Source: Gallionellales bacterium GWA2_60_18
Lineage (GTDB): Bacteria; Pseudomonadota; Gammaproteobacteria; Burkholderiales; Gallionellaceae
Length of the DNA stretch: 64,000 bases
NCBI GenBank assembly: GCA_001801105.1
Contig: MGWS01000026.1
Span: forward strand, 100,323-164,322
Direction of reading: 5' to 3'
Made by a program: the position numbers and the translations under genes. How positions within the stretch are numbered: the first letter of the stretch is position 1; each line of letters starts with the position of its first letter. The notes below the pieces were generated by a model. That model did no database searches, was not told the DNA's origin, and saw only the letters and a program-made list of their open reading frames with translations. Of the stretch, positions 51,587 through 60,299 are shown piece after piece.

Positions 51587-51615
51587 TTGGTAGGGCGCCG
51601 CGATTGGGTTAGAAT
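51587..51615 (+). promoter_or_regulatory. probable sigma-70 promoter of dapA
   Basis: A -35-like TTGGTA (51587-51592) and a -10-like TAGAAT (51610-51615) are separated by 17 bases. Transcription would start about 25 bases before the dapA ATG. It faces away from feoA. Confidence 0.5.
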
Positions 51616-51645
51616 GCGCCTCTTGTTAAATATTTGGCGACAAAA

Positions 51646-52524
51646 ATGATTCAGGGCAGCATTGTTGCAATCGTCACACCGATGCATGAGGACGGTAGTC
51701 TCGATCTGGAGGCGTTCCGCGCGCTGATCGATTTTCACGTCGCCGAAGGCACCGATGGCATCGTGGTGGTCGGCACCACCGGCGAATCTCCCACCGTGGA
51801 TGTGGAAGAGCACGAGTTGCTCATCGCCGAGGCGGTGAAGCATGCCGCAGGGCGCATCCCCGTCATCGCCGGAACCGGCGCGAATTCGACCAAAGAAGCC
51901 ATCGAACTGGCGACCTTCTCGAAGAAGGTCGGTGCGGACGCCTCGCTGACGGTAGTTCCCTATTACAACAAACCGACGCAAGAGGGGTTGTACCTGCACT
52001 TCAGGGCCATCGCCGAAGCGGTGGAGATGCCGCACATCCTGTACAACGTGCCGGGGCGCACCGTGGCGGACATGAACAACGACACCGTGCTGCGTCTGGC
52101 GCAGATACCCAACATCGTCGGCCTCAAGGATGCGACCGGCAACATCGAGCGCGGCAGCGACCTGTTGCAGCGCGCGCCGAAGGATTTCGCGGTATACAGC
52201 GGCGACGACGCCAGCACTTTGGCGCTGCTGCTGCTCGGCGCGCACGGCACCATCTCGGTGACGGCCAACGTCGCGCCGAAGCTGATGCACGAGATGTGCG
52301 CGGCGGCGCTTAACGGCGATGTCGCACAAGCGCGCGCGATCAACTACCGCTTGCTGGGGCTGCATCGTCACCTGTTCGTCGAAGCCAACCCGATTCCGGT
52401 GAAGTGGGCGGTGGCGCGCATGGGCAGGATGGAGAACGCTTTGCGCCTGCCGCTCACGCCGCTGTCGCCGGGCGTGCAGGGCACGGTCGAGCAGGCCATG
52501 CGCCAGGCCGGCGCGATCAATTGA
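51646..52524 (+). CDS. dapA: 4-hydroxy-tetrahydrodipicolinate synthase (DapA)
   Basis: A 292-residue class I aldolase condensing pyruvate with aspartate semialdehyde, the first step toward diaminopimelate and lysine. It shows [31 protein letters not shown], the proton-relay Tyr in LYNVPGRT and the Schiff-base lysine in [12 protein letters not shown] 51646 gives the family length; a TTG at 51634 is a weaker option. bamC follows in the classical dapA-bamC order. asd, which supplies its substrate, is at 2.5 kb. Confidence 0.97.
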   Translation: MIQGSIVAIVTPMHEDGSLDLEAFRALIDFHVAEGTDGIVVVGTTGESPTVDVEEHELLIAEAVKHAAGRIPVIAGTGANSTKEAIELATFSKKVGADASLTVVPYYNKPTQEGLYLHFRAIAEAVEMPHILYNVPGRTVADMNNDTVLRLAQIPNIVGLKDATGNIERGSDLLQRAPKDFAVYSGDDASTLALLLLGAHGTISVTANVAPKLMHEMCAAALNGDVAQARAINYRLLGLHRHLFVEANPIPVKWAVARMGRMENALRLPLTPLSPGVQGTVEQAMRQAGAIN

Positions 52525-52547
52525 GCAAGGCAATGCCGGAGAAGAGA

Positions 52548-53642
52548 ATGAAAGTTCCGTATGTCGTGGTTTCCAGCGTGCTGCTGGTCATGCTGGCAGG
52601 TTGCAGCGAAGTCGGCTTGGGCAGCAAACGTATCGATTACAAGGCCGGTGCGGAGCAGGCGCCCTCGCTGGAAGTCCCGCCCGACCTGACCATGCCGGTC
52701 GGCGACAGCCGCTACAAGGTGACGCAGGGCGACGACCAGACGGTGGCGACCTATTCCGATTACAGCAAGCGCGGCGGGGCGCAACCGGGTGTGCTCAGCG
52801 CGGTGCTGCCGGAAGTGAAGGGCGTGCGGCTGGAACGCGATGGCGCAAGGCGCTGGCTGGTGGTGAACGACAAGCCGGAGAACGTCTGGGCGGTGCTCAA
52901 GACGTTCTGGCAGGAGAATAACCTGCCGATCGTGACCGAAGACGCGGCTGGCGGAGTGATGGAGACCGAATGGGTGGAGAACCGCGCCAAGATTCCGCTG
53001 GACTTCATCCGTAAAGCGCTGGGTAAGGCATTCGACGATCTTTATTCATCCGGCGAACGCGACAAGTACCGCACCCGTCTGGAGCGCAACAAGGACGGCG
53101 TCAGCACCGACGTCTACATCACCCATTACGGCAAGGAAGAGGTGATGGACAAGGACAAGATCACCAGCAAGTGGCAGGACCGCCCGAACGACCCGGAAAT
53201 GGAATCCATCATGCTGCAGAGGCTGATGGTGCGTTTCGGCAGCAGCGAAGATCAGGCGGCCAATGCGCTGGTGGCGAGCGGCGCGGCGAAGATGCCTGCG
53301 ACGAGCGGTGCAGCCAGCATGCGCGAAGGCGTCATCGTGGTCGAGGACACCTTCGACCGGGTCTGGCGCAGGGTCGGCCTGGCCATCGAGGACGCGGGCT
53401 TGGAGGTGGAAGACAGGGATCGCGTCAAGGGCATCTACTTCCTGCGTCCGCCCAGAAAGGAAAGCGGCTGGCTGGACGCATTGCAGTTCTGGAAAGACGG
53501 CGAGGACAGCAACAAACGCTACCGCGTGAACGTCAAGGACGGCGGTACGTCATGTGCGGTGAACGTCACCGATCTGGACGGCACCGGCGACGCCGCGACC
53601 GGAAAGATGCTCGAAGCGATCTACAAGAACATCAACCAATAA
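52548..53642 (+). CDS. bamC: outer membrane assembly lipoprotein BamC (NlpB)
   Basis: A 364-residue lipoprotein of the outer-membrane protein assembly machine. The signal peptide VPYVVVSSVLLVMLAGC ends in a lipobox, so Cys is lipidated. The unstructured N-terminal stretch (RIDYKAGAEQAPSLEVPPDLT) binds BamD in relatives. Two helix-grip domains follow (RWLVVNDKPENVWAVLKTFWQ and IVVEDTFDRVWRRVGLAIED). ATG 52548 has GGAGA six bases upstream; ATG 52533 is also in frame. It follows dapA and is 4 bases before the MBL gene. Confidence 0.92.
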   Translation: MKVPYVVVSSVLLVMLAGCSEVGLGSKRIDYKAGAEQAPSLEVPPDLTMPVGDSRYKVTQGDDQTVATYSDYSKRGGAQPGVLSAVLPEVKGVRLERDGARRWLVVNDKPENVWAVLKTFWQENNLPIVTEDAAGGVMETEWVENRAKIPLDFIRKALGKAFDDLYSSGERDKYRTRLERNKDGVSTDVYITHYGKEEVMDKDKITSKWQDRPNDPEMESIMLQRLMVRFGSSEDQAANALVASGAAKMPATSGAASMREGVIVVEDTFDRVWRRVGLAIEDAGLEVEDRDRVKGIYFLRPPRKESGWLDALQFWKDGEDSNKRYRVNVKDGGTSCAVNVTDLDGTGDAATGKMLEAIYKNINQ

Positions 53643-53646
53643 GGAC

Positions 53647-54414
53647 ATGCGCTTCGCTTCACTGGGTAGCGGCAGCGAAGGCAACGCGCTGCTGGTGGCG
53701 GCCGGGCGGACGCATGTGTTGATGGACTGCGGCTTCGGCCTCAAGGACACGCTCGCGCGCCTGGCTCGCTCCGGCATCTCTCCCGAACAACTGGACGGCA
53801 TCGTCGTCACCCATGAGCATGGCGACCACATCGGCGGGGTGGCACGGCTGGCGCGCAAGTTCAACCTGCCGGTTTGGCTCACCCACGGTACCTTGCGCAA
53901 CCAGCAGCAGTCTTTTGCCGACGTTCTCCATGTCCATGAAATCGATCCGCATCAGGCGTTTGCGATCGGAGATATCGAGATCACTCCCTATCCGGTTCCG
54001 CACGATGCCGCCGAGCCGGTGCAATTCGTGTTCGGCGACGGTGCGCGGCGGCTGGGTGTGCTGACCGATGCCGGATGCGGTACGCCGCATATCGAAGCGA
54101 CGCTGGGCGGTTGTCACGCGCTGGTACTGGAATGCAACCACGACAGCGACATGCTGATGAACGGCGATTATCCCTATAGCCTCAAGCAGCGCGTGGGCGG
54201 ACGTTTCGGGCATCTCAACAATCAGGATGCCGCAGCCATTCTGGGCCGGCTGGATACGGGCAGCCTGCAACACCTGATCGCCGCGCACCTGAGCCGCAAG
54301 AACAATACGGCGGAACTGGCGGTGCAGGCATTGTGCGGGGCGCTGGGTTGCGAGGCGGGCTGGATAGGCGTGGCAACCCAGACTGAAGGATTCGACTGGC
54401 GCGAGATCGCCTGA
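53647..54414 (+). CDS. metallo-beta-lactamase fold hydrolase (YycJ/WalJ-like)
   Basis: A 255-residue MBL protein. The metal motif THEHGDHIGGV is at about residues 55-65, with further ligands in VPHDAAEPV, LTDAGCG and ECNHDS, and a late histidine in IAAHLSRKNNT. The opening MRFASLGSGSEGNALLVAAG is typical of the YycJ group, implicated in other bacteria in coupling replication or repair with cell-wall control; its substrate is not settled. dapA-bamC-MBL is a common betaproteobacterial cluster. A terminator follows. Confidence 0.9.
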   Translation: MRFASLGSGSEGNALLVAAGRTHVLMDCGFGLKDTLARLARSGISPEQLDGIVVTHEHGDHIGGVARLARKFNLPVWLTHGTLRNQQQSFADVLHVHEIDPHQAFAIGDIEITPYPVPHDAAEPVQFVFGDGARRLGVLTDAGCGTPHIEATLGGCHALVLECNHDSDMLMNGDYPYSLKQRVGGRFGHLNNQDAAAILGRLDTGSLQHLIAAHLSRKNNTAELAVQALCGALGCEAGWIGVATQTEGFDWREIA

Positions 54415-54438
54415 AATATTTTTATGGATCGAGGATGA

Positions 54439-54464
54439 AAAAAGCCGGCTTGCGCCGGCTTTTT
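54439..54464. terminator. bidirectional rho-independent terminator
   Basis: AAAAAGCCGGC (54439-54449) and GCCGGCTTTTT (54454-54464) are exact reverse complements around TTGC. A/T runs flank both sides. It ends the dapA-bamC-MBL transcript and the small lipoprotein gene on the opposite strand. Confidence 0.9.
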
Positions 54465-54486
54465 GTTGCCACGAAGCAATGATGAC

Positions 54487-54705
54487 TTAGTGCTTCGCTT
54501 CAGCTTCCGCGGCAGGAGCTTCGGCTGCAGGAGCAGCAGGAGCTTCGGCAGCAGGTGCAGCAGCTTCAGCGGCAGGAGCTTCGGCTGCAGGAGCAGCAGG
54601 AGCCTCAACAACAGGAGCCGGAGCAGCAGGCGCTTCAGCAGGCTTTTCACCGCAAGCGGTCAAAGCCAGTGACAACAGAGCAACAACAAGAGCAGTGCGT
54701 TTCAT
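54487..54705 (-). CDS. small Ala/Pro/Glu-repeat lipoprotein
   Basis: A 72-residue protein. The signal peptide MKRTALVVALLSLALTAC ends in a lipobox at Cys18. The mature part is almost only Ala, Pro and Glu in repeats of EAPAAPA and EAPAAEA, ending EAEAKH. The DNA shows matching tandem units (GCAGGAGCTTCGGC). Such proteins are extended, acidic and probably act as flexible periplasmic or outer-membrane tethers. The repeat makes length variation between strains likely. It has its own gap upstream and a terminator downstream, so it is a single-gene unit. Function unknown. Confidence 0.8.
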   Translation of the reverse strand: MKRTALVVALLSLALTACGEKPAEAPAAPAPVVEAPAAPAAEAPAAEAAAPAAEAPAAPAAEAPAAEAEAKH

Positions 54706-54857
54706 TTTCGTTTTTTCCTAGTGAGTTACATTGATAAATGCAGCTTTGCGCCTTTGTGTCCCCAGTGAGCCGGAAGCAAAAGGCGCAGCATTCTAGCAGT
54801 TGGATACTAAAAAACAACTGGCGGCGCAGCTATTTTTGCAGGTATGGGGGATTGCCC
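54706..54857. other. 152-base gap with no identified feature
   Basis: Upstream region of the small lipoprotein gene and downstream end of the next minus-strand gene. It is richer in A/T than its surroundings and should contain the lipoprotein promoter, but no convincing hexamers or repeats were picked out. Confidence 0.4.
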
Positions 54858-55349
54858 TTACAGGCCGAGGGTGGTCGCGGAGATGCCCGGTTGCGAACCC
54901 GACCACATTTCCATGAAGCGCGATTTCAGGGTGCGCGCATTCTCGGGGTCGTGCTGCGCGAGGATGCCGCGCGGATCGTCGAAATGGAAGCGGCGCACGT
55001 AGTGCGCGTTGTCGGCGACGGCGAACGGCTCGCTGATCTGTTGCAGGTGCGCCGGGGTACGGTGGATGGACATGCTGCCGCCGAACTGGCGCAACAGCAG
55101 CATCATGCGCGGGCAGAGCGCGGAAAGATAGTGCGTGTCATGGGCCAGCACCAGCAGCCGGTTGGCGGGATTGGCCAGCAGAAAGCTGCGCAGGGCCTCG
55201 TAGCGCGCCTCGCCGTTGAACCCCAGGCCGTCATAATTTTTCTCGAACAGGCATAACTCATGCTGAGCCAGTTTGCATAGCGTATCGAGCGCGGCGCTAT
55301 AGTCCGCGATGCCGTCCAGCCGGGTGTGTTGCAGTGCATCGTCACTCAT
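54858..55349 (-). CDS. uncharacterised conserved-looking protein (possible DUF7931 type)
   Basis: A 163-residue soluble protein starting MSDDALQHTRLDGIADYSAA. It has RLLVLAHDTHYLSALCPRMM, SIHRTP, ISEPFAVADNAHYVRRFHFDDPRG and ARTLKSRFMEMWSGSQPG. The order of an FxVAD..RRF segment followed by a terminal FMEMW..S recalls degenerate phospholipase-D-like domains, without the HKD motif. I tentatively relate it to DUF7931 from memory. Start ATG 55349 has GAGGA seven bases upstream; longer starts are unsupported. It is divergent from bcp, with 149 bases between them. Function unknown. Confidence 0.7.
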   Translation of the reverse strand: MSDDALQHTRLDGIADYSAALDTLCKLAQHELCLFEKNYDGLGFNGEARYEALRSFLLANPANRLLVLAHDTHYLSALCPRMMLLLRQFGGSMSIHRTPAHLQQISEPFAVADNAHYVRRFHFDDPRGILAQHDPENARTLKSRFMEMWSGSQPGISATTLGL

Positions 55350-55498
55350 GATCATTCCTCGCGTCCGGTCGGACAATTTACTATTCGAATAATTATAGCC
55401 CTCTTGTTTCAGGTATGGGGCGGCGCAAAATTTTCTGGCATTGTCGAAAAGTATGCTTTCCGGATTCGGGTTAGAATGCCGCAAAAGGGAGGACCCTC

Positions 55499-55978
55499 AT
55501 GCAACCTGTACAGCTTGCCGCCGGAATGGAAGCGCCGCACTTCGAGTTGCCGGATGCGGACATGGAGACCTTCGTGCTGACCGCCCAGCAGGGCAAGAAG
55601 AACGTCGTGCTGTATTTCTATCCCAGGGACGATACCCCGGGCTGCACCATGGAGGCCAACGAGTTCAGCGAGCTCGAGGAGGAGTTCGACAAATTCGATA
55701 CCATCGTGGTCGGCATCAGCCGCGACGATTGCCTGAGCCATGCGACGTTCCGCGACAAGCACGGCCTGTCCGTGCTGCTGCTGTCCGATCCCGATGCGCG
55801 CATCTGCAAGCGCTATGGCGTGATGGTCGAAAAAGAAGTGGACGGGCACAAGAAACATGTCATCCAGCGTTCCACTTTCGTGATCGACAAACGTGGCAAG
55901 CTGCGTCATGTCATGTACGGGGTCCACGCGCACGGGCATGCGCAGGAAATATTCAAACTGGTAAAGGAGCTGAAATGA
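55499..55978 (+). CDS. bcp: peroxiredoxin, Bcp/PrxQ type
   Basis: A 159-residue thiol peroxidase. The peroxidatic cysteine is Cys49 in YPRDDTPGCTMEANEF. The usual resolving cysteine five residues later (Cys at position 54) is absent; it is an Asn. Other cysteines are Cys78 (GISRDDCLSH) and one in DARICKRYGV, so the enzyme may be 1-Cys or use an unusual partner. VVLYFYPRDDTPGC and STFVIDKRGKLRHV are typical. GGGAGGA is a strong Shine-Dalgarno. The stop overlaps slyD. Confidence 0.93.
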   Translation: MQPVQLAAGMEAPHFELPDADMETFVLTAQQGKKNVVLYFYPRDDTPGCTMEANEFSELEEEFDKFDTIVVGISRDDCLSHATFRDKHGLSVLLLSDPDARICKRYGVMVEKEVDGHKKHVIQRSTFVIDKRGKLRHVMYGVHAHGHAQEIFKLVKELK

Positions 55979-56463
55979 GAGTCGCCAAAGACACCGTTGT
56001 ATCCCTGCGCTATGAACTGTTCGATTCCGACGGCGAGTTGCTGGAAAAGGTCGAAGACCCGGTCAGCTATTTGCACGGCGGCTATGACGGCATCTTCCCG
56101 CTGGTCGAGGAAGCGGTGCACGGCATGGGCGTCGGCGACCATTGCGAAGTAAGGATGGAGCCGGATGATGCCTTCGGCGAATACGACCACACATTGGTGC
56201 AGGTCGAGCCACGCAATGCTTTCCCGAAAGACATCGAGGTCGGCATGCAGTTCGAGGGCGGCCCGGAGAATTCCGAGGAAGACGATTTCATGCTTTACAC
56301 CGTGGTGGATGTCACCGACGACGAAGTGACCGTGGACGGTAACCATCCGCTGGCCGGCAAGACGCTGACCTTCAGTTGCACCGTCACCGGCGTGCGCCCC
56401 GCGACCGAGGAAGAACTGGAGCACGGCCACGTGCATGACGGCGAGCACGGCCACCTGCATTAA
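55975..56463 (+). CDS. slyD: SlyD-like FKBP-type peptidyl-prolyl isomerase
   Basis: A 162-residue FKBP with an inserted chaperone flap. It has VSLRYELFDSDGELLEK, SYLHGGYDGIFPLVEEAVHGMGVGDH, EDAFGEY-like PDDAFGEYDH and DGNHPLAGKTLTFSCTVTGV. The tail GHVHDGEHGHLH is a short histidine cluster, the metal-binding feature of SlyD. SlyD helps nickel delivery and folding in other species. Its ATG overlaps the bcp stop, so the two form an operon. Confidence 0.93.
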   Translation: MRVAKDTVVSLRYELFDSDGELLEKVEDPVSYLHGGYDGIFPLVEEAVHGMGVGDHCEVRMEPDDAFGEYDHTLVQVEPRNAFPKDIEVGMQFEGGPENSEEDDFMLYTVVDVTDDEVTVDGNHPLAGKTLTFSCTVTGVRPATEEELEHGHVHDGEHGHLH

Positions 56464-56479
56464 CCTGATTCCTGAGTTG

Positions 56480-56600
56480 CACCACGAAGTGCACGAAGCT
56501 CACGAAGATTTTTCATGTATTCGCCTGATGCTTGGCGCTTACGCATGAGATGAATCCTGTTTGAAATGGGTTATTGCCCTGCTTCGTGTTCTTCGTGGTG
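56480..56600. repeat. CACCACGAAG inverted repeat between slyD and ovoA
   Basis: CACCACGAAGTGCACGAAG (56480-56498) and CTTCGTGTTCTTCGTGGTG (56582-56600) are near reverse complements (17 of 19). They enclose about 80 bases with no gene. This CACGAAG-type dispersed repeat is commonly seen in proteobacterial gaps. Its right end lies about 25 bases before the ovoA ATG. Confidence 0.75.
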
Positions 56601-56625
56601 AAGCGGGTTTTTCAGGATTGACAGC

Positions 56626-58737
56626 ATGCCACGCACACTGTTTCAGCGTACCCCGAATCTGACCGGAAACGACGCGGAAGCGAAGCGCCGCGAGATACTC
56701 GCTTATTTCCTCTCCACCTTCGACCGCTACGAGCAGCTGTTCGAGGTGCTGACCTGCGATGAGGCCTATTTCAACAAGCCCATCGCGCTGCGTCATCCGC
56801 TGATCTTCTACTTCGGCCATACCGCGACCTTCTTCGTCAACAAACTGGTGCTCGCCGGGCTGGTGCCGCAGCGTCTCGATCCGAAACTCGAATCCATGTG
56901 TGCGGTCGGCGTGGACGAGATGAGCTGGGACGATCTCAACGAGGCCAACTACGACTGGCCCACCGTCGCCGCAGTGCGCGAATACCGCGGCAAGGTGCGC
57001 GAACTGGTCGGGCATCTCATCCAAACGCTGCCGCTCAACTTGCCGATCGGCTGGGAGCATCCCTGGTGGCCCATCCTGATGGGCATCGAGCACGAGCGCA
57101 TCCACATCGAGACTTCTTCCGTGCTGATCCGCCAGCATGCCCTGCGCTACGTGCAGCCGCATCCGGCCTGGCAACCGTGCCGCGAATCCGGCGAGGCGCC
57201 GCAGAACGAGCTGGTGCCGATCGCGGCGGGAACCGTGCGCCTCGGCAAGAGCAGGGATGACCCGTTCTACGGCTGGGACAACGAATACGGCACGCACGAA
57301 GCCGCGCTGCCGGCATTCAAGGCCAGCCGCTATCTGGTCAGCAACCGCGAGTTCCTCGATTTCGTCGAGGCGGGCGGTTATGCGAACGACGATGTATGGG
57401 ATGAAGAAGGATTAGCCTGGCGCAACTTCGCGCGCGCAACCTGCCCGACGTTCTGGATCAAACAGGGCGACGGCTGGCGGCTGCGCCTGATGACCGAAGA
57501 AGTCGCGATGCCGTGGGATTGGCCGGTTGAGGTGAACTGCCTAGAAGCCAAGGCATTTTGCAACTGGAAGAAGGCGCTCACCGGAGAACCCGTGCGCCTG
57601 CCGACCGAGGACGAATGGTATCGGCTATATGATGTTACCGGGCTGGGCGAGGTGCCGCCCGATCATCCGGCTGCGGCCAACCTCCACCTCGACCACTACG
57701 CATCCTCGTGTCCGGTCACCGAGTACCAACATGGCGAGCTGAACGACGTCGTCGGCAACGTCTGGCAATGGACCGAGACACCGATCTACCCGTTCGACGG
57801 TTTCGCCGTGCATCCGCTGTACGACGACTTCACCACGCCGACCTACGACGGGCGCCACAACCTGTTCAAGGGCGGCTCGTGGATATCCTGCGGCAACGAG
57901 GCGCTGAAGAGCGCGCGCTATGCGTTCCGCCGCCACTTCTTCCAGCACGCCGGTTTCCGTTATGTGGCAGGTGAGGCGCCCGCGCCGGTGCCGGATTCGC
58001 ATTACGAGACCGATCAGCTATTGTCCGAATACGCCGAGTTCCATTACGGCGCCGAATATTTCGGCGTGCCGAATTTTCCAAAGACGCTTGCCGCGCTCGC
58101 GCTGCGCGCGATGCAGGGCAAGCCGATGCACAGCGCGCTCGACCTCGGCTGTGCGGCGGGCCGCGCCACTTTCGAGCTGGCGCGGCATTTCGAGCGCGTC
58201 ACCGGCGTCGATTTCTCCGCGCGCTTCATCGGCTCCGGCGTGCATCTCGCCGAGCACGGCGTGCTGCGCTACACCCTGACCGATGAGGGCGAGCTGGTCA
58301 GCTATCACGAGCGCAAGCTGGCCGACCTCGGGCTGGACGCAGTGCGGCACAAGGTCACATTCTTCCAGGGCGACGCCTGCAATCTCAAGCCGGTCTTTAG
58401 CGGCTACGACCTGATCCTCGCCGCCAATCTGATCGACCGCCTGTACAGCCCGAAAAAGTTTCTCTCCGGTGTGCATGAGCGCCTCAACCCCGGCGGCATC
58501 CTGCTGCTCGCCACGCCCTGCACCTGGCTGGAGCAACATACCAAACGCGAGGAATGGGTCGGCGGCTACAAGCGGGACGGCGAGAACTACACCACGCTGG
58601 ACGGGCTGAAGGAAATCCTCGGCAAACATTTCCGTCTGCTCGAAGAACCTCTGGACGTGCCCTTCGTGATCTGCGAGACGCGGCGCAAGTTCCAGCACAG
58701 CGTGTCGCAGGTGACCCTGTGGGAACGCATTTCTTGA
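56626..58737 (+). CDS. ovoA: 5-histidylcysteine sulfoxide synthase / methyltransferase OvoA
   Basis: A 703-residue fused enzyme of ovothiol A synthesis. The N-terminal DinB-like part holds the iron-binding HxxxHxE motif, His156-His160-Glu162 (GIEHERIHIETSS), with an earlier His in LRHPLIFYFGH. The middle, about 205-455, is the formylglycine-enzyme-like sulfoxide synthase core (RLPTEDEWYRL, VGNVWQWTETPI, FKGGSWISCGNEALKSARYAFRRHFFQHAGFRYV). From about 505 a SAM methyltransferase follows (HSALDLGCAAGRATFELARHF), which methylates the thiol-imidazole. Joins oxygen, cysteine and histidine. The next gene overlaps its stop and fits the missing lyase. Confidence 0.95.
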   Translation: MPRTLFQRTPNLTGNDAEAKRREILAYFLSTFDRYEQLFEVLTCDEAYFNKPIALRHPLIFYFGHTATFFVNKLVLAGLVPQRLDPKLESMCAVGVDEMSWDDLNEANYDWPTVAAVREYRGKVRELVGHLIQTLPLNLPIGWEHPWWPILMGIEHERIHIETSSVLIRQHALRYVQPHPAWQPCRESGEAPQNELVPIAAGTVRLGKSRDDPFYGWDNEYGTHEAALPAFKASRYLVSNREFLDFVEAGGYANDDVWDEEGLAWRNFARATCPTFWIKQGDGWRLRLMTEEVAMPWDWPVEVNCLEAKAFCNWKKALTGEPVRLPTEDEWYRLYDVTGLGEVPPDHPAAANLHLDHYASSCPVTEYQHGELNDVVGNVWQWTETPIYPFDGFAVHPLYDDFTTPTYDGRHNLFKGGSWISCGNEALKSARYAFRRHFFQHAGFRYVAGEAPAPVPDSHYETDQLLSEYAEFHYGAEYFGVPNFPKTLAALALRAMQGKPMHSALDLGCAAGRATFELARHFERVTGVDFSARFIGSGVHLAEHGVLRYTLTDEGELVSYHERKLADLGLDAVRHKVTFFQGDACNLKPVFSGYDLILAANLIDRLYSPKKFLSGVHERLNPGGILLLATPCTWLEQHTKREEWVGGYKRDGENYTTLDGLKEILGKHFRLLEEPLDVPFVICETRRKFQHSVSQVTLWERIS

Positions 58738-59918
58738 ACTTCGACTTCGACCATGACATCCCGCGCGACGGTACCTTCTGCGTCAAGCACGACGGTCGTG
58801 CCGCGTACTTCGGCACGGAGGATGTGCTGCCGCTGTGGGTCGCGGACATGGACTTTGCCGCGCCCGAGGCGGTGACGCGCGCGCTGGCCGAGCGCGCCGC
58901 GCATCCCATCTATGGCTACACCTTCTATCCGGACAGCCTGTACGACGCGCTGATCGGCTGGCTGAAACAGCGCCACGGTTGGGAAGTGCAGCGCGAGTGG
59001 ATCGTCATGGCGCCCGGCGTGGTGCCTTCGCTGTTCGCCTCGGTCATGGCGTTCGCGCCGGAAGGCGAGGGCGTCATCGTCCAGCCGCCGGTGTATTTTC
59101 CGTTCTTCTCGGCGGTGACCACCAACCGCCGCCGCCTGATCCGCAACCCGCTACGGCTCGAAGGTGAGCGCTACGCGATGGACTTCGAACATCTGGAGCG
59201 CTGCGCTGCCGAAGGCGCGCGCCTGCTGTTGCTGTGCTCGCCGCACAATCCGGTCGGGCGCGTGTGGTGCAGGGAAGAGCTGGAAGAGCTGCTGCGCATC
59301 GCGCGCCGCCACGACCTGACGATCCTGGCGGACGAGATCCACGCCGATCTGGTCTATCCCGGCGAGCGGCACACGGTATTGGCTATGCTGGCAAATGAGT
59401 CTGACAAGATCGTCACCGCCGTCGCGCCGAGCAAGACCTTCAACATCCCCGGTCTTGGCCTGTCCGCCCTGATCGTGCCCGATGCGGCGCAGCGCGAGGC
59501 GCTCGAAAAAACATTCGGCACGCTGCATTCCGCCAACACCAACCCGTTCAGCATCGCCGCGTTCGAGGCCGCTTATCGCGGCGGCGCGGACTGGCTGGAC
59601 AGCCTGCTCGACTACCTGCGCGGCAACCGCGACCTCGTGCGCGGCTATCTGGCCGAGTGCCTGCCCGCCATCCGCCTCGTCGAAGCGCAAGGAACCTATC
59701 TGCTCTGGCTGGATTGCCGCGAACTGGGGATGAGCGACGCGCAACTGCGCGAGTTCTTCGTGCAGCAGGCCAGGGTCGGGATGAATCCCGGCACCGCGTT
59801 CGGTGCGGAGGGCAGCGGTTTCCTGCGCCTCAACATCGCATCGCCGCGCCACGTCATCGCGGACGCGCTGCAACGCATCGAACACGCCGTGCGGAATCTG
59901 CGCGAGGCGCGCGCATGA
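58734..59918 (+). CDS. ovoB: PLP-dependent C-S lyase, OvoB candidate (PatB/MalY-like)
   Basis: A 394-residue fold-type I PLP enzyme with LPLWVADMDFAAPEAVTRALAERA, HPIYGYTFYPDSLYDALIGWL, LLCSPHNPVGRVW, ILADEIHADLVY and the PLP lysine at about residue 234 (VAPSKTFNIPGLGLSALIVPD). The family cleaves cystathionine-like C-S bonds. Directly after ovoA it fits the sulfoxide lyase OvoB, which releases 5-thiohistidine. The start is a TTG overlapping the ovoA stop (TTGA) with GGGAA eight bases upstream; the protein then starts NFDFDHDIPRDGTFCVKHD. OvoB role is inferred from context. Confidence 0.87.
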   Translation: MNFDFDHDIPRDGTFCVKHDGRAAYFGTEDVLPLWVADMDFAAPEAVTRALAERAAHPIYGYTFYPDSLYDALIGWLKQRHGWEVQREWIVMAPGVVPSLFASVMAFAPEGEGVIVQPPVYFPFFSAVTTNRRRLIRNPLRLEGERYAMDFEHLERCAAEGARLLLLCSPHNPVGRVWCREELEELLRIARRHDLTILADEIHADLVYPGERHTVLAMLANESDKIVTAVAPSKTFNIPGLGLSALIVPDAAQREALEKTFGTLHSANTNPFSIAAFEAAYRGGADWLDSLLDYLRGNRDLVRGYLAECLPAIRLVEAQGTYLLWLDCRELGMSDAQLREFFVQQARVGMNPGTAFGAEGSGFLRLNIASPRHVIADALQRIEHAVRNLREARA

Positions 59919-60286
59919 GCGGGGAGCGGAACAAGGTCACGGTCTATTACGACGGCGCCTGCCCGATCTGCGTCAGGGACCGGGCCGATTATGAAAGGCT
60001 CGCCGGCGAGGGCGGCAAGGATGTGGTCTGGTTCGACATCACCGGCAGGGACGCCGAATTGCGCGCGCTCGGCATAGACCCGCGCAAGGCGCTGACCGAG
60101 TTGCACATCATGGACGGGAGCGGCCGGATACTTTCGGAGATGGACGCCTACATCGTCCTCATGCGCAGGGTGCCGAGACTGAAGCTACTGGCATGGTTCA
60201 TCGGCCTGCCGCTGCTGCGCCCGCTGCTCGGCAAGCTCTACCGCTGGATGGTGCGCCGCAGGCTGCGGCGGCAAGGGCGGCTGTAG
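59915..60286 (+). CDS. DCC-family (DUF393) thiol-disulfide oxidoreductase-like protein
   Basis: A 123-residue protein with the DGACPIC motif at residues 13-19 (TVYYDGACPICVRD), the DCC-type CxxC site, then VVWFDITGRDAELRALGID and a hydrophobic C-terminal part (LKLLAWFIGLPLLRPLLGKLY) ending in a very basic tail. DCC proteins are thioredoxin-like but of unclear function. It overlaps ovoB by 4 bases, so it is made with the ovothiol genes and could act on disulfides linked to ovothiol. That link is inference from position. Confidence 0.85.
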   Translation: MSGERNKVTVYYDGACPICVRDRADYERLAGEGGKDVVWFDITGRDAELRALGIDPRKALTELHIMDGSGRILSEMDAYIVLMRRVPRLKLLAWFIGLPLLRPLLGKLYRWMVRRRLRRQGRL

Positions 60287-60299
60287 CGTGGTTTTGCAG

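Noticed and set aside
49357..51612. 751-codon plus-strand open frame opposite feoB
   Set aside because: Gln/His/Arg-rich shadow running through a terminator; FeoB on the minus strand has all G motifs.
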